From: Persicaria tinctoria
Taxonomy: Eukaryota > Streptophyta > Magnoliopsida > Caryophyllales > Polygonaceae
Length of the DNA: 64,000 nt
Direction: 5' to 3'
Assembly: GCA_037127255.1 (NCBI GenBank)
Contig: JBANSL010000008.1
Coordinates: 10,423,396 to 10,487,395, forward strand
Position 1 is the stretch's first letter. The number at the start of each line of letters is the position of its first letter. The notes under the pieces were generated by a model. It was not told the DNA's origin. It ran no database searches and saw nothing but the letters and a program-made list of their open reading frames with translations. Shown piece after piece: positions 34,801 through 47,252 of this stretch. Made by a program: the position numbers and the translations under genes.

Positions 34801-35898
34801 AGGCAGCTCAGGTTGGCTCAATGGGACAGTGCAATGAAGATAAGAACGCGGCCTCTAACGTTCCTTCTAACTCAATGAACCAACCAAGCCTTGCTTATGA
34901 GACGAATGCCATGGTGGTTCCTCCACCGGATTCAACCCTACTTCCGTATATGGATGTCCCTGATTGGCTTCCATATACTACTGACTCTACCCTTCAGTCC
35001 CTTCCCGAGTTTCGTCAGCCACCCAACCTGCCTCATTCGATGGGTCAGGAGGTGTGGGATCAGCAGCTGACAAGCATTGGTGCTTCGCATTCGCACCAAA
35101 ACCCACACTATGTTCAGTGTGAGCCAAACATAAGTGCTCTGGTGGACCTGTCTGATGACACCCACACGCAGAGTGGGGTGTACAGTTGCCTTGAGTTCGA
35201 TGGGGCGACTACTGATGGAAGCACATTGATTGATCCTTCGGTTTCAAACTCGGTTATGGGCAGCTTCCCTATGCTGAAAGACACTGCATTTCAGTACTCA
35301 TCTAACTGTCCGGTGGGTAACTTCAGCTCAAGCCAAGATCTTCAGTCCCAGATTACCTCTGCTACCCTGGCCGATTCACACGCGTTCTCCATTCAAGACT
35401 TCACCGACAACTCGGGTGCTACTTGTTCGAGCAATGTGGATTTTGATGAGAGCAGTCTCCTGCAAAACAACAGCTCTTGGCAGCCAGTGAACCCGCCACC
35501 AATGCGATCTTTCACAAAGGTACAGAAGGCGGGATCTGTTGGCCGATCAATCGATGTCATGGGCTTCAAGAACTATCACGAGCTGCGGTCAGCGATTGAG
35601 CTCATGTTCGGACTAGATGGGCTGCTGAATGACCCGAGAGGGTCACAGTGGAAGCTGGTTTATGTTGATTTCGAGAACGATGTGCTGCTTGTTGGAGACG
35701 ACCCGTGGGAGTAAGTGTTCTTCTCTTCTTGCTTCTAATACTAGAGCCGAAAATCGTCACTCACCTAGTCCCCAAATTTGTGCATTTTCCAGGGAGTTTG
35801 TGAGCTGTGTTAGATGCATACGGATCCTGTCGCCGGCTGAAGTGCAGCAGATGAGCCAGGAAGGGATGCAACTTCCGAATGCCAATGCCATTGCCTAA
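31861..35898 (+). CDS. ARF5: Auxin response factor 5 (MONOPTEROS-type), 13 exons
   Basis: Exons: 31861-31918, 32016-32128, 32652-32750, 32870-32926, 33004-33156, 33239-33323, 33412-33502, 33606-33770, 33854-33976, 34071-34146, 34221-34356, 34438-35710, 35793-35898. All introns are GT-AG. The total is 2535 nt, 844 aa. The start [16 protein letters not shown] leads into [19 protein letters not shown]. The B3 DNA-binding domain (about residues 128-230) has [20 protein letters not shown] and [14 protein letters not shown]. An ARF ancillary domain follows (about 250-340, [20 protein letters not shown]), then a long variable middle region (about 385-735) and a C-terminal PB1 domain (about 740-830) with [13 protein letters not shown] and the acidic motif [20 protein letters not shown]5 binds TGTC-type auxin response elements in the nucleus, activates auxin genes and is held by Aux/IAA partners through PB1; it patterns embryo and vasculature in Arabidopsis. 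The closest match I recall is ARF5 (about 900 aa), including the ending [16 protein letters not shown]. The model looks intact. Intron 2 carries a SINE. Confidence 0.95.
32325..32508 (+). mobile_element. SINE in ARF5 intron 2
   Basis: A Pol III B-box-like word (GGGTTTGATACCCATTC) is followed about 60 bp on by AACTTAGCCTCAGACCCTGC and a GCCTAGGCGGGATAAAC block, ending in TTGTTGTTG. That 3' end is typical of Au-like plant SINEs, and a related copy lies inverted near 54.85 kb. The 5' boundary and target duplication could not be fixed. Confidence 0.6.
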
Positions 35899-36579
35899 AC
35901 CGATTCAGGGGTGCTATGCATCGCGAATTTGTGACTGAGGCATCACAGGTCATTCGGCTATGGAGATAGGGAGGTGTTAGGCTAATAGCCGCTTATTCGA
36001 AGCGGCATATAGTGTACTTTGCAGGCAGTAGAGTTTACTCATTTACCAGGATGAAGAGCTCCAAAGATCAAAGGCTGAACCTTTTCAATTTTCCTGCTAG
36101 ACAGCATTTATGTACTGAATATTCACAATTTCTAACCTTTGATCTTGCAAAGCTTGGCAATTACCGAATCTTATATATCGCATAAGACTAATTTTACTTC
36201 GAATCTCAGGCTCGATTAGAGGATTCTTGGTTGCAAAGCTCAAATAACCATAACTTTCTCATCTATCATCTTGCAGATTTTAAAAATGCAGGAAAGGGGA
36301 ATAAATTGTAAACTGTGACAAAAAAGTAAGGTAATTTATCATACTCCAGGCAGTAAAACAAATGCACCCCCAGGATGCAAATCCCCCAACCTCCCCAAAG
36401 GTGGGTATACACAAAGGGGAGCCACAACTCTTTCCATACGAATTGGAAGGAGCGGCTCAACCCCTACAGGCCTACATTGTTGCGGCCAGGAACGGTTCTC
36501 TGTGACAAAATGGCAGCCCCCATGGTTCGTTAACTGGTGCGGTTTCATGGTCACATATGATTAGTCTCGTGATATTATT
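35899..36579. other. Convergent 3' untranslated and intergenic region
   Basis: ARF5 and the CCCH gene end tail to tail with 681 bp between stop codons. The interval should hold both 3' untranslated regions and poly(A) sites. No further gene was seen. Confidence 0.6.
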
Positions 36580-39500
36580 TCAGCTGTATGGCTGGGAGCC
36601 TCTCATCTCCCTGCTCATCTTCATTCGCTTGGCGCTCTGCATCTCTGGAATTCTACTGGCTTGCTGCTGGAGTGATGAATCATGCTGGTATGCACAGTTT
36701 GCGCCGTGCCTGCAACCCTTTGCGCTGTTGAAATAAAGACATGGTTTGTTGAACTTGGGTCTTGGCTCCCTAACTGGCCTAGTAGTAGTATTACTATCCA
36801 CTGGTTCTGGATTAGGACCTGGCCCTCCATGGAGGTGGCTATGGTGGCCCATAAATGGCGGTGGGTTGACCTCTGGTTGCTGCCTATCTCCTCCATGCTG
36901 CTGGATCAAGCTCTTGTAGTAGTTCATGTCCCTTGGTGGAGCAGTCCCCGTATGCAACGAGGACGTTTGAGCTGCGCCGGGGATGGTAGGAGGCGGATGT
37001 TGATAAGATACAGGTTGTTTGCCATTCATCTGAGGGTAAAACGGTTCTTTTGAGTTCAAAGTAGATGAAGGTACACTGGGGTTGACCACTTGGCTGAAAT
37101 GGGGAGGGGGAGGATTGGATATAGATAAAACAGGAGTAGGAGCTGGACCGGGTAAATTTGGCATCATTGGAGGGGGCTGTGATGAAGCAGCCATGGGTTG
37201 GGAGCCTGAAGAAGTTCCCTGTCGCTTCATGAATTCCTCCAAAATTGTTGGGTTATTGAGAATTTTTACCAGCAAGTCATGGTCAATCAATTTTTCCGGG
37301 CCACTGTTGCTTACCAAGGCACCTAGTGCTGCTGAAGCAGCAGCCAGGAGTTGTGGCTGAGCAGAATCTTCCAATCTTCCATTTGGGAGAGGGTTTGGAG
37401 CAGAAGCTGCTCCATATTGAGAAGAAGGCAGCCTCCCTTGAGCAAAGCCAGGCGGATGGGGGGAAACTGAAATGGCAGGAACATTTGAAGGCTCTTCGGA
37501 CACATCCTCCTCCTCGATGGGAGTAATGGGGACCAATGGAGTTCTTGAATCATCGCAAATGATGCCTTCTGCATCTAAAGAAACAGTAGGGCTGCACCAG
37601 AAAGGGTTATAGGAATCAGATAATGGAGGAAAAGAACACTAGGAACATCAAAGGGCTTTATGTAAAATCTATTAGGAAGGGTAAGAAACTAAGAACTAAC
37701 TTTGGAGGGATGGCCGACGGACGAGGGTATATTGCCTCAAGCACTCTCAATTCACGCTGGTTTTGGATTTCTACATCACCACTTTCTTCCCCAGCAATTA
37801 CTCGCCATGAAGGATCCATCAGAAACTATAAAGGTCCATAAAAATGGTTTCATGTCAGACACTCAAGAAGCAGAAATTCTTCCAGTAACTCGTCATATGA
37901 AACTCATGATGTAACAATTACATAGAAGTGTGATTGATTGCAGGATTTGCAACTACTTACCCTGGGAGGGCATTTCCATTTGGCAAGAGATATCTGGGTC
38001 AACTTATTCTTCAGCAACTGGGTTTCAGGATTCACTCCTTCGAAGCCAGGGGGAAGGCCATCATCAGGCACTGCTATTACCCCTGTAGTATACAAATGCA
38101 CTGTTTTTTTCTTCGGCTGCAAATGATCTTGAGTACCAACCCCAACAAGTGAAGGAGAATCTTCTGACAGAAACAGTCTCACCTATTCAAGCCAGTGACA
38201 AAGATGTTAACCATTTAATCATGCTTCAATTACTGCAAATTTCAGAAGATTCCTACAAGCAACCTTTAAGGAAGGTCAATTGAGGGAAAGAACAAACAAA
38301 ATTTTGCATCTCTCAAATGAGAACTGAAAAGAATCATGCAAAGATATTAATCCAAGTCTTAAGTTGACTTTGGCAACACCATCAAACATTCATTTTGAAA
38401 GAATAAATAGGAATAAAAATAATAAATGATACCGCAATTGAGATGACAAGGATGGCAAGTAGGTTATGCTGTTCTATACAAAGAAAATCCCAACAACAAA
38501 AAAATCATCCTCGGGGGAAAATGCAGCAAGATTTTACAATCAGAGAGGCATCGTTAAACATCATAAAAATGCAATTGCCAAGACTCCCTATAATCCAAAT
38601 TCATTAGGAGGCGCCTGTCTCTGTCTAGTCATTTTGAAAGAATAAATAGGAATAAAAATAATAAATGATACCACAATTGAGAAGAGAAGGATGGAGCAAG
38701 TAGGTTATGCGTATGCAAAGAAAACCCCCCAAAAAAAATAAAAAATGTTATCGTCCTCAGGAAAAATGCAGCAAGATTTACAATCAGAAAGGCATCATTA
38801 AATATCATAAAAATGCAAATTGCCAAGACTCCCTGTAATCCAAATTCATTAGGAGGCGCCTCTCTCTGTCTAGAAGTGGTTGCCACGAGGTAATGTTCAA
38901 ATAATCAAATAAAAAATCATGTAAAACAGCATCATAAGGTATACAACAAAATATTTCGTATTTCACTGTAAATTATTTGTTAGACTTCAAATTCATCATT
39001 AATGTAGATTCCGGAGTCCAGAATGGGATCATCTGTGAAAACTGAAAAACAATACTAGGCCAGAATAAAGTCTACATAAAGACTCCGTCCAGATTAAGAG
39101 TGTACACATATCAAACATATGCACTGAATATATCCCACACTCAATGATCTTCGTAAATGCACAATACAATATCTAAGCTCCAATTCCAAGTAAAGCTAAC
39201 AAATTGTATGTTGCATGTAGATCCTCATCATATCACACAATTAAAATAAAGCTCAGCCCACCATTTCCTTGCCCAAAAGTAAAATGGGCAAATAAATGTT
39301 ACCCATCATCTATTATAGAGCAGAGAATAATGATCAGGAAATCAGCAAGATCTCAGTCTTCAAATGACAATAGCACCACATCTAAGAGAGAGAATTTCAA
39401 GACAGAAAGATGAGAAGGAAATTATAAAACCAATATTTTTATTTGTGAAGTAACAGAATGAACCAGAATGCTGAATTTACTATAGACACAACACAACCAA

Positions 39501-41838
39501 ACTCTTCCAAGAGCATATATCCAGGAGAACATAGATAATATATCTCAAGCAAGAACAACATATTGCCAGCAAAAGCATCTATGCTAAAGACCGCACATAT
39601 TAAGGGGACTAAAGAGGAAAAAGGATTGTCGACCAAATGTCCTCTCAGTGTTTCAGCAATAAGAATCATAATAGGAAGGGACGAGGATACTTAAAATAGC
39701 AGGTACTTCCACCAAAAGGTAATTTTTCTTTCAAATAGATACAAGGCCAAACAATGAAGATCAAAGATGTATAAAGAATGAAAGAGGACGGAGAGCTAAG
39801 GCCTACACTATCACCACTAACATCAACAAAGCAAACAAAGAAGTAATCAGTGTGCTTCTAGACAATTTGCTGATAAAATCACCAGACACTCATTTCAATT
39901 TCAACATTAATTCTTCCTTTCAAAACATATGCTGAAGTGCTGATAAAAAAAATTAAAACCCATCATCTAACCCCTGCGTAATTTTGTTTGCCAAGAAACA
40001 TCTAGACAACATTTTGAATAAATACAAAGGAACTTCCTACGCTCTCTTTATAAAGCTTGCCTCCTCTTCTTCCCTGCTTCACAGCCATTACTGCTTAAGG
40101 AAAAAAAAAAACCTCACAGGCTAACACCATCGCTCATATAGATGGTTGCTCAAACATCTTAGGAGTATGCCTATTACAAAATAGAGTAAGGGCAAAGAGC
40201 AGAAACAGGCTTCAGTAGCTAATAACTAGTAGTATACGGATAGCGTTGAGTATACTTTCTCATAATCATCCAAATCCAATGCCACCAACTTAGAAGTAAT
40301 TGTTCATGTATTGGGATCAATCAACAGTTCATCACAAGGCAAACTGGTAATTTCTATGACTAGTTGGAAAAGGTTAGTGATCATGCTACCTCAAAGTCTA
40401 TGAATAATTTTTTAAAACAATGCAAGTGAATAATACACAAGTTCTCTCTACTTCAGAATCAATGGCTAGTTCACTGATCTAGAAAATATCTTCTAACGAC
40501 CTACTTGAAACTCAAAACCTTCCACATAAATCCCTTTCCATTATACACAAATTACATTCCAGACTTCACTTCAGTTCTTTCTACTTCAGAATCAATGGCT
40601 AGTTCACTGATCTAGAAAATATCTTTTAAAGACCTACTTGAAAACTCAAAACCTTCCACATAAATCCCTTTCCATGATACACAAATTACCTTCCAGAGTT
40701 CACTTCTCTTTTCTGAAGCTACTCCATACAATAACTTGTGACAAGTTTTATCTCTTTTTTTCCCAATGGAAACAAGTTTTAGCATCTAATGTAATTGGAA
40801 ATGAGGGGGGGGGGGGGGGGGGAATAGCCTCGCTGACAAAAGGGCTACATACACTCATGCAAATACCATGATAGTTTCCTCCTAGAAATATTTCACCCGA
40901 AGATTTGATAAAAACTGACTATATATATGCTAATTAAGATTGGGTTAGGCTAAAGGAAGCAATGTAGCAAGATGTGTTGAAGAATCATCTATGACTATGT
41001 TGCTACTTCATTTAGGTGTGGGATCTATTAGCTTCACTAATCATTTTACAGAAAGAGCAGCCTAGGACTAGGTTTTGTGTTATACCAGTGAAAATAGCCA
41101 GGACTTTATTTTCATCAGTGCAACCACTGCATCATATTTTCTAATTATAATGATTCGTTTGAAAGTTTCCCCAGGAAGAGTTTGCAGATTGTGTTGAATT
41201 TCACATTTGTATTTCCCACAACGAACAAAAACTTCATTCATTTTGATCATTTCCCAGGGTAAACTGTCAATTCGTTAGTTTTTGTTATGTTTCCCATTTC
41301 CCCTCACAGCCAAGAACAATTTCAGGAATGCTGCTAAACATTTGAAAATTTTGTGAATGATTCAACGTATTTTACTTCACAATTGCTCACCTTTGTTGAT
41401 TCTGAATCAATTAATTTAAACACTCATCAAGCAATAAAAAATATACTTATTAATTGTATCGTTGTTTGGTATGAATTAAATCAACTTTTTCAATTGGATT
41501 TTCTCCAATGATGCATCATTTTTCATCATTATCTTCTCCCTGACCGGGAGGTCAATGCAGAATTCAGAAACTTTTACGATTTCAAAAAGAATTGGAAGCG
41601 GAGATAAATTCAATAAAATTAAAACTTCTCTAGGCATCCACCTCTTCGCTTTTAAGACATTCACAGATAAACATGATAAACATTGAAAAATTAGTTCAAG
41701 TAAGAACAGAAGAAGCAAGGGGAAATCGGAGTTTGTAGCCGCGAAATAATTGAAAAGCTTTTTCGCCGGGAAAGATACCTGACATAGATTTCCATCAGTA
41801 GCCCAACAAACCCTTTTCGATTTCTGCAATCCACGCAT
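36580..41838 (-). CDS. C3H6: CCCH zinc-finger protein, C3H6-like, 4 exons
   Basis: Minus-strand exons in gene order: 41838-41779, 38182-37961, 37825-37701, 37591-36580. All introns are GT-AG. The total is 1419 nt, 472 aa. The protein starts MRGLQKSKRVCWATDGNLCQ, continues VRLFLSEDSPSLVG and DGLPPGFEGVNP, then has a long proline/serine-rich low-complexity middle. One CCCH finger lies near residues 420-439 (CLYFNSAKGCRHGANCAYQH, spacing C-x8-C-x5-C-x3-H), followed by a basic tail (SAKRMKMSREMRG). Single CCCH fingers of this spacing usually bind RNA, and the relatives are nuclear proteins of poorly defined role. Length and both ends agree with Arabidopsis C3H6 (At1g19860) as I recall it. The first intron is 3.6 kb and carries two local tandem duplications and an 18-G run. 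Transcription starts somewhere right of 41838, probably near 42.1 kb. Confidence 0.9.
38391..38874. repeat. Tandem duplication, unit about 240 bp, in C3H6 intron 1
   Basis: Two adjacent copies, about 38391-38630 and 38631-38874, both start CATTTTGAAAGAATAAATAG and end AGGAGGCGCCT(C/G)TCTCTGTC. They differ by several substitutions and small indels, so the duplication is not brand new. No coding content. Confidence 0.85.
40441..40705. repeat. Tandem duplication, unit about 130 bp, in C3H6 intron 1
   Basis: CTACTTCAGAATCAATGGCT begins each copy (near 40449 and 40580), and AACCTTCCACATAAATCCCT recurs in both. The copies are nearly identical. An 18-base G run follows at 40805-40822. Confidence 0.85.
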
Positions 41839-42370
41839 AATTAATCGATTGAAAATCTCAACTTTAAATCTGCTCGGGTTATCAAATTCTCATACAAGTA
41901 CAATAAATGATGATTAAATCCCGAATCGACAGGTTTGGGGATCTATTTTCCTCCAAAAAGAACAAAAACAATAGGAGAAATGAACCGATCGCTGAGAAAT
42001 GAAACCCTAGCCGATTGGAAATTGAAATCGATAGGGGGATTGGGAGAAAGGCAGCGACGGAAATGTGGAAGGGGTAAGGAAAGATGACAAAGGAGAAATT
42101 TCAGAATGGAGAGAGAGAGATTGGAGGGAACCCTAGATCCTCTGGAAGTGGTTTCACACTTCGCCGCTTTTTGGTTTGAGCTCTTGTGAGTTGTGACCTC
42201 TCCCTTCTGCTCCTACTCTTGAATGCGCTGGATTCCGGATTATTCACCCCTTTATTATTTCTTTATATTTTTTTATTTATATTTAGAAAAAATGATAAAA
42301 AAAATACAAACTATCCGTCATACTCCGTAATTCATAAATCAATACTCCGAAGTATTTTTTTTTGAGAAAA
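41839..42370 (-). promoter_or_regulatory. Upstream region of the CCCH gene
   Basis: Read on the minus strand this includes the 5' leader and promoter of the C3H6-like gene. GAGAGAGA on the + strand at 42110-42122 gives a CT-rich tract on the gene strand, common around plant transcription starts. No TATA box was assigned. Confidence 0.45.
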
Positions 42371-44370
42371 TTTGCCCAACGGGCCCTTTTTTGGGCCTCT
42401 ATTTGAAGAGTGTCTCCCACCCTTGCAAAATCAGGTTTTTGTCCACGTAAATTTTTCTGGACAAAATTACCCCCTAATTTCGTACATCTATCACCGTTTC
42501 AGCACCATAAATCCATGGACGAAATAACCTCTTCGATGTTTCAGATCTCACTCCTCCGTCGTTCTCCATCGCTGCCTCCGACCTTTCCTCCGACCTTACT
42601 TTCTTCCTCCGTTACCTAAGCCGGCGTCGTCGACGGCCATGGAAGCCCCTGCCTCCGACCTTGCCCCCGCTTGTTGAGATCGTTCCAGATCTGGCTGGAT
42701 CATCAACAACGCCTCGTTCCAGATCCGGTGACCAGCGGCGACCTCGACGGCGACCTGCGGCCTGTTCCCCGACCTCCAGGCTAGGGTTTCGGCGAATTCC
42801 GGCCTCTGGATCCGTAGTCCAACCTTCTCCTCCCTCAGATCTCTGGAAATCCTCCCTCAGATCTCCATCCTCCTCCCTCCTCCCTCGCCGCTATCGCTGC
42901 TCTCAGTTCACTCTCCTCCATCTCCCGCAATCTCTCTACATCCACCAATCGTCGAATTCCGGCGAATTCCGGGCTTGCTGTCGGCGGATTGGCCTCTTCG
43001 TCATCCCTTACCTTCGTCCGCTCAGATTTGATCCATCTCCCAGATAATTGATCAATTCAACGTCCGACAGTAATGATTTGTTTTTGTATGTTCAAAGTCT
43101 GAAAATCTCAAATCTGAAAATTTCCGTCGGTTCTTGCGTCATGATTGTCGCTCTCCGCTGAAATCGTCGATGTTGCAGGCGACGTTGCTGAAATCGCCGG
43201 CGCTGGTGCTTGAAGATACGTACAGGTCGACGTTCCGATCTCAGATCTGAAAACTCCGACGTTGCGGGCGGCGCTAGTGCTGAAATTGTTGTCATAGGTG
43301 TGTCTGGTGCTGATTTGTTGCGTTTGCTGTTGGTTCATTCCAAGCTTGGAGCAATCTGCTGGCGGTTTATTAGCTTATTAGCTTAAAGCACTGCTGAAAT
43401 TGGTATTAAATCATTCTTATGGAATCCAGGTTTGCTTAAAGCACTTGTTTGGATTGATAAGCACTGCCATTGACTTTGCTTTGTTGAAAGTTTAAATATT
43501 GGCAATTTCAGCCATTTATTTTTTGTCTTGCTGAAACTTTTTCTTATGCTGAAATGTTGAAATTAATTCTTATAAAATTGTATGAGCTACACTATATTAC
43601 ACACAAACATATATTTCAACATTTAAGCATTTTTTCGTGATATGAAATGCTGAAATTACTTCACTTTTGGGGTCAAAGTCGGATATCAAATGTTGTTTAT
43701 GCAATTTCAGCATTTTTTTTGCCTTGCTGAAACTTTTAGATAGCTTATTAGCTTCTTGATTTTTTGTGTGATCTGAAATGCTGAAATTAATTCTTTATTA
43801 GCAAAATTCGTATGCTGAAATTAATTCTTATAAAATTGTATGAGGTACTATTTCAACATTTCAGCATTTTAGAATTTTTCAAAAAAACAAACTCCGGTTT
43901 CAGCAACTCCGGTGTCGAAGTGGTGATAAAAAAAAAAAGGGAAAAAAAACTCCGGTTTCAGCAACAATTTCAATAACTCCGGTTTCGACAACGTGAAAAA
44001 AAAAACAATAACGCGAAAAAAAAAACAGTAACGCAAAAAAAAAAACTGCTGAAACAGAGGGTGGCACAGGGGTTTCAACAGCTCTGAAAACGTGGAAAAA
44101 AAATGAAAAAAAAAGTGAAAAAAAAAATTGCTGAAACAGATGGTGGCACAGGGGTTTCAGCAACTCTGGAAATGCGAGAAAAAAAAAGCGAAAAAATAAA
44201 CCGAAAAAAAAAACCGAAAAAAAAAAGCGAAAAAAAAAACTGTTGAAACAGAAGTTAGCAAGTTCGTTTCAGCAGTGTCAGAAAATTGGTGGACGTTTTG
44301 CAAATATGGAGAGGGTGGGAGCCTTTTTCCTTATAAGGTCCAAAAATTAGGACATTCTAGTAATCACCCC
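42371..44370. mobile_element. Probable non-autonomous MULE with GC-rich gene-like half
   Basis: The ends resemble each other in inverse. Left (about 42371-42470) reads CCTTTTTTGGGCC, CTCCCACCCTTGCAAAA and GTCCACGTAAATTTTTCTG. The reverse complement of the right end (about 44265-44370) reads AATTTTTGGACC, CTCCCACCCTCTCC, TTGCAAAACGTCCACC and AATTTTCTG. The left third (42480-43060) is GC-rich with uncommitted frames (Pro/Ser/Arg-rich, no domain). The right two thirds is AT-rich and full of TTCAGCA/TGCTGAAA words and A runs. T runs abut both sides, so the target duplication cannot be read. Confidence 0.55.
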
Positions 44371-44966
44371 TTTTTTTTATTCGAATTTATAAATCAATAT
44401 TAGTGGTTGCAGTGTTGCACCTTAGTCACTATTCTTCTGAGTTTACACTGTCATAACATAAAGATCTTATTGATCTCATTCAAAAGGATCTATCGACTAG
44501 GTCCAACTAGCCAAATTTTTACTATAAAAAAAATGAATGAATATTAATATAAACTTTAAAAACTATCAAAAATAATACGAACTATTTAACCTTGAACCAA
44601 TTTTGATACGAAAAAAATTCCGGACAATTTTTCGGTCAGATTTTTACGTGGTAATCAAACGTTCGAAAATTTAATGATGTTGCATTATATAGTTGAGCGC
44701 TCAATGTATTTTTTTTTTGTAAAAAAAAACACCAAATTTGAGCGCAAGTTAGACGAATGAATTAACATTATAATCTAGTCTGTATTAATAATTAGCTTTT
44801 GTATTTATTACTACTCCATTAATTATAAAATTCTTTTTAAAAAATAATTTTATAATTAATTATTTTATTTAGTTTTTACCATTATAAAAAATATATATAA
44901 ATAGTAAATGATATAGGAGTATTTTATCAAACTGCAGGTAGACTATATAGATGGCAGATCGAAAGT
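44371..44966. other. Intergenic, AT-rich
   Basis: No gene or clear repeat family is seen in this stretch. Confidence 0.45.
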
Positions 44967-44974
44967 ATTTCAAC

Positions 44975-45672
44975 TAGGGGTGGGCACAAATCCCGCAAAT
45001 CCCGGTCCCGTCCCGAACCCGGTGGGATTTCGAAAAAAAATAGTAAATCCCGTCCCGGTCCCGTCCCGCAAAAATTATGCGGTATTCCCGCAAATCCCGT
45101 CCCGTCCCGTCCCGCATATATTATATATTATATATATTAGTATATTGTAATTCTATATATATAATATATTATATTATGTTAAATACAGTATATTATATAT
45201 TATACATAAATACATAATATACATACTGTATTACATATATACATGCAATATACCTTATATACACACTGTACGTATATTAGAATGTTAGATTACATATATA
45301 CGCTGTGTACACTGTATTACTTACGGTACATAGGTATACAAAATGCATGTGTATATATATAAAAGTTATATATGTATAATGTGTCAAGTGTGTATACATA
45401 TAAAGAAAATCGTAAAATATAAAAAATATTATAATTTTATACATGTTACGTCTTTGAAAACCGCAAAATATATAAGAATTTTAGGGTTTTTTTATAATGT
45501 TTTTTTATTCGAGGGACAGGGCCCGTCCCGTCCCGGTCCCATCCCGTCCCGCGAGGGACAAGGCCCGTGTGGGATTGAAAAAAAAGTAGCGAATCCCGTC
45601 CCGCAAAAATTACGCGGGACGGGACGCGGGACGACCCCCATCCCGTCCCGTCCCGTCCCGCGCCCACCCCTA
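44975..45672. mobile_element. hAT-type MITE with perfect 8-bp TSD
   Basis: ATTTCAAC lies at 44967-44974 and 45673-45680. The ends are TAGGGGTGGGC and GCCCACCCCTA. The arms consist of repeated CCCGTCCCG words, in the same sense on both sides of an AT-rich, TATA-repeat centre. Length is 698 bp. Confidence 0.9.
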
Positions 45673-45680
45673 ATTTCAAC

Positions 45681-46448
45681 TCCTAGTACATCATTTGTAA
45701 TATAAATTTTGTGTGTATTCGTCATATTTTTAGGAAAGTCAATGTTGTTGCAGATAGAATTGTTAATCTCTATACAATATCTCTGTCGACGATGATTTGG
45801 AAGATGATCTAGCATTGAAAAAGGTAAATAGTAAGTAATTTAAGGGTTTGAGAGTGGGGCTCTCTGAAGAGGATGAAAAGTAAAAAGATAAAATAAAACC
45901 CTTAAACTGATGTGACAAAGAAAAAATAAATTATAGGTTCGAGGCCCGAACCCTGGATGGCAGGTCGGGGCGGTAATATTATCCTTTTTCTTTGGTAACA
46001 AAAAAAATACTCTGGATGGCAGGTCGGGGCATGGCGTGGGGTTGACGTGTAAAGAGAGGATTTGACTAGAAGTACATATTTGAATTAGAGCGTTGGACGG
46101 AGTAGAGGGTGTGTTGTGAGTGGCGTTGGACCAAAGCTTGAGTTGTTTCTCGCTGCCTTGCTCGCTCTACTACATTGTATTAGGGTTAGGATTTTTCAAA
46201 CTCTTAGGCATCGTGCACAACACTAGCAGCTTCGCACAAACACTTGCAATCTAGATCAACAACGATCTTAGTTCGTGGGTGGGCTTCAACATCATTTAGG
46301 CCCAATAATATGAACTCATCTGAAAAGCTACATGAGATTTTAGTTTACTTCGTACTAGGTGTTTACATTAAATTGATGTTCTCTACCCACACACCCCAAC
46401 GGCCCAACCCAAGAGATCCAAACTTGGACGTTTCTACAGTTTGACCTG
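45681..46448. other. Intergenic, with a duplicated 19-bp word
   Basis: CTGGATGGCAGGTCGGGGC occurs twice, about 45953-45971 and 46012-46030, around a short AT-rich insert. No gene is recognised. Confidence 0.4.
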
Positions 46449-46687
46449 TACTTCCTCTGTTTCAAAATAAAATTCGTTTGACTTTCCTACACGTATTTTA
46501 AAGAGGTAAAAATTATATAAAATATTAATTTTTTAATTAATTTTTTTCGAGAAGTTTATACTTATGACTATTAAGTATGAAATTATTAAAAAAAAATGAT
46601 AAAAATATATATTTTATAGTGTTTTTATCTCTTTAAAAAAACGCGTAGAAAAAGACAAACGACTTTTATTTTGAAACATAGGAGGTA
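46449..46687. mobile_element. Stowaway-type (Tc1/mariner) MITE
   Basis: TA-flanked ends CTTCCTCTGTTTC and GAAACATAGGAGG are inverse, and the arms carry the AAAGTCAAACGACATTTT-like word of many plant Stowaway elements. About 239 bp including both TA dinucleotides. Confidence 0.7.
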
Positions 46688-47236
46688 TAGTTAGTGTATT
46701 GGTATCATGCTTAGAATATAGCCCAAGGGCCAAGTCGTAACATTATTCGTCTAACTTTCACAAATACAAACTAAATTTACAAAATTAGAAACATAACAAC
46801 CACAAATTTCAAACAAAAAAAAAAGTCATTATTTTTAAAGTTTTTATTATTATTTTTTATTCATAAATGTAGTTAATACTTTATATTTTTTTTAAAGTTT
46901 GGATTAATTTGTTTCAGATACTATCCTCGACATATTCAGACGTGCTGAAGTTTCTACTAGAAAAAATAGGCATTTGTGAACTTTTTGATCAATCCATGGG
47001 AGGGAAGATTGATATTGAGACCATTCAATATTTTAATGTTCGGATGGGTAGGAGAAAATCATGCATAAATAATGCATTTGTTGATTTGATACTGATAGAG
47101 ATCAGTTTTCTCACTAATTACTTATTTTGAAATTAAAACGAGCTTTCGTAGAGTGGCGGATCCTGATACAATTAAATCCTAAATTTTCTCCCAAAAAATC
47201 ATCAATATTATGAATTTGTGGTTAGAATAAAAACAT
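46688..47236. other. Intergenic, AT-rich
   Basis: A 73-codon + strand frame at 46909-47130 does not resemble any family I know and has AT-driven composition. No gene is called. Confidence 0.35.
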
Positions 47237-47252
47237 AAATCATATATACTTT

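Noticed and set aside
42661..43047. 128-codon proline/serine/arginine-rich frame as a protein gene
   Set aside because: Composition follows GC content, there is no domain, and it lies inside a MULE-like element.
45343..45815. Frames rich in Gly-Pro-Arg on both strands
   Set aside because: They are produced by CCCGTCCCG repeats in the arm of a hAT MITE.
46909..47130. 73-codon + strand frame
   Set aside because: AT-rich composition, no recognisable motif, no splice context.
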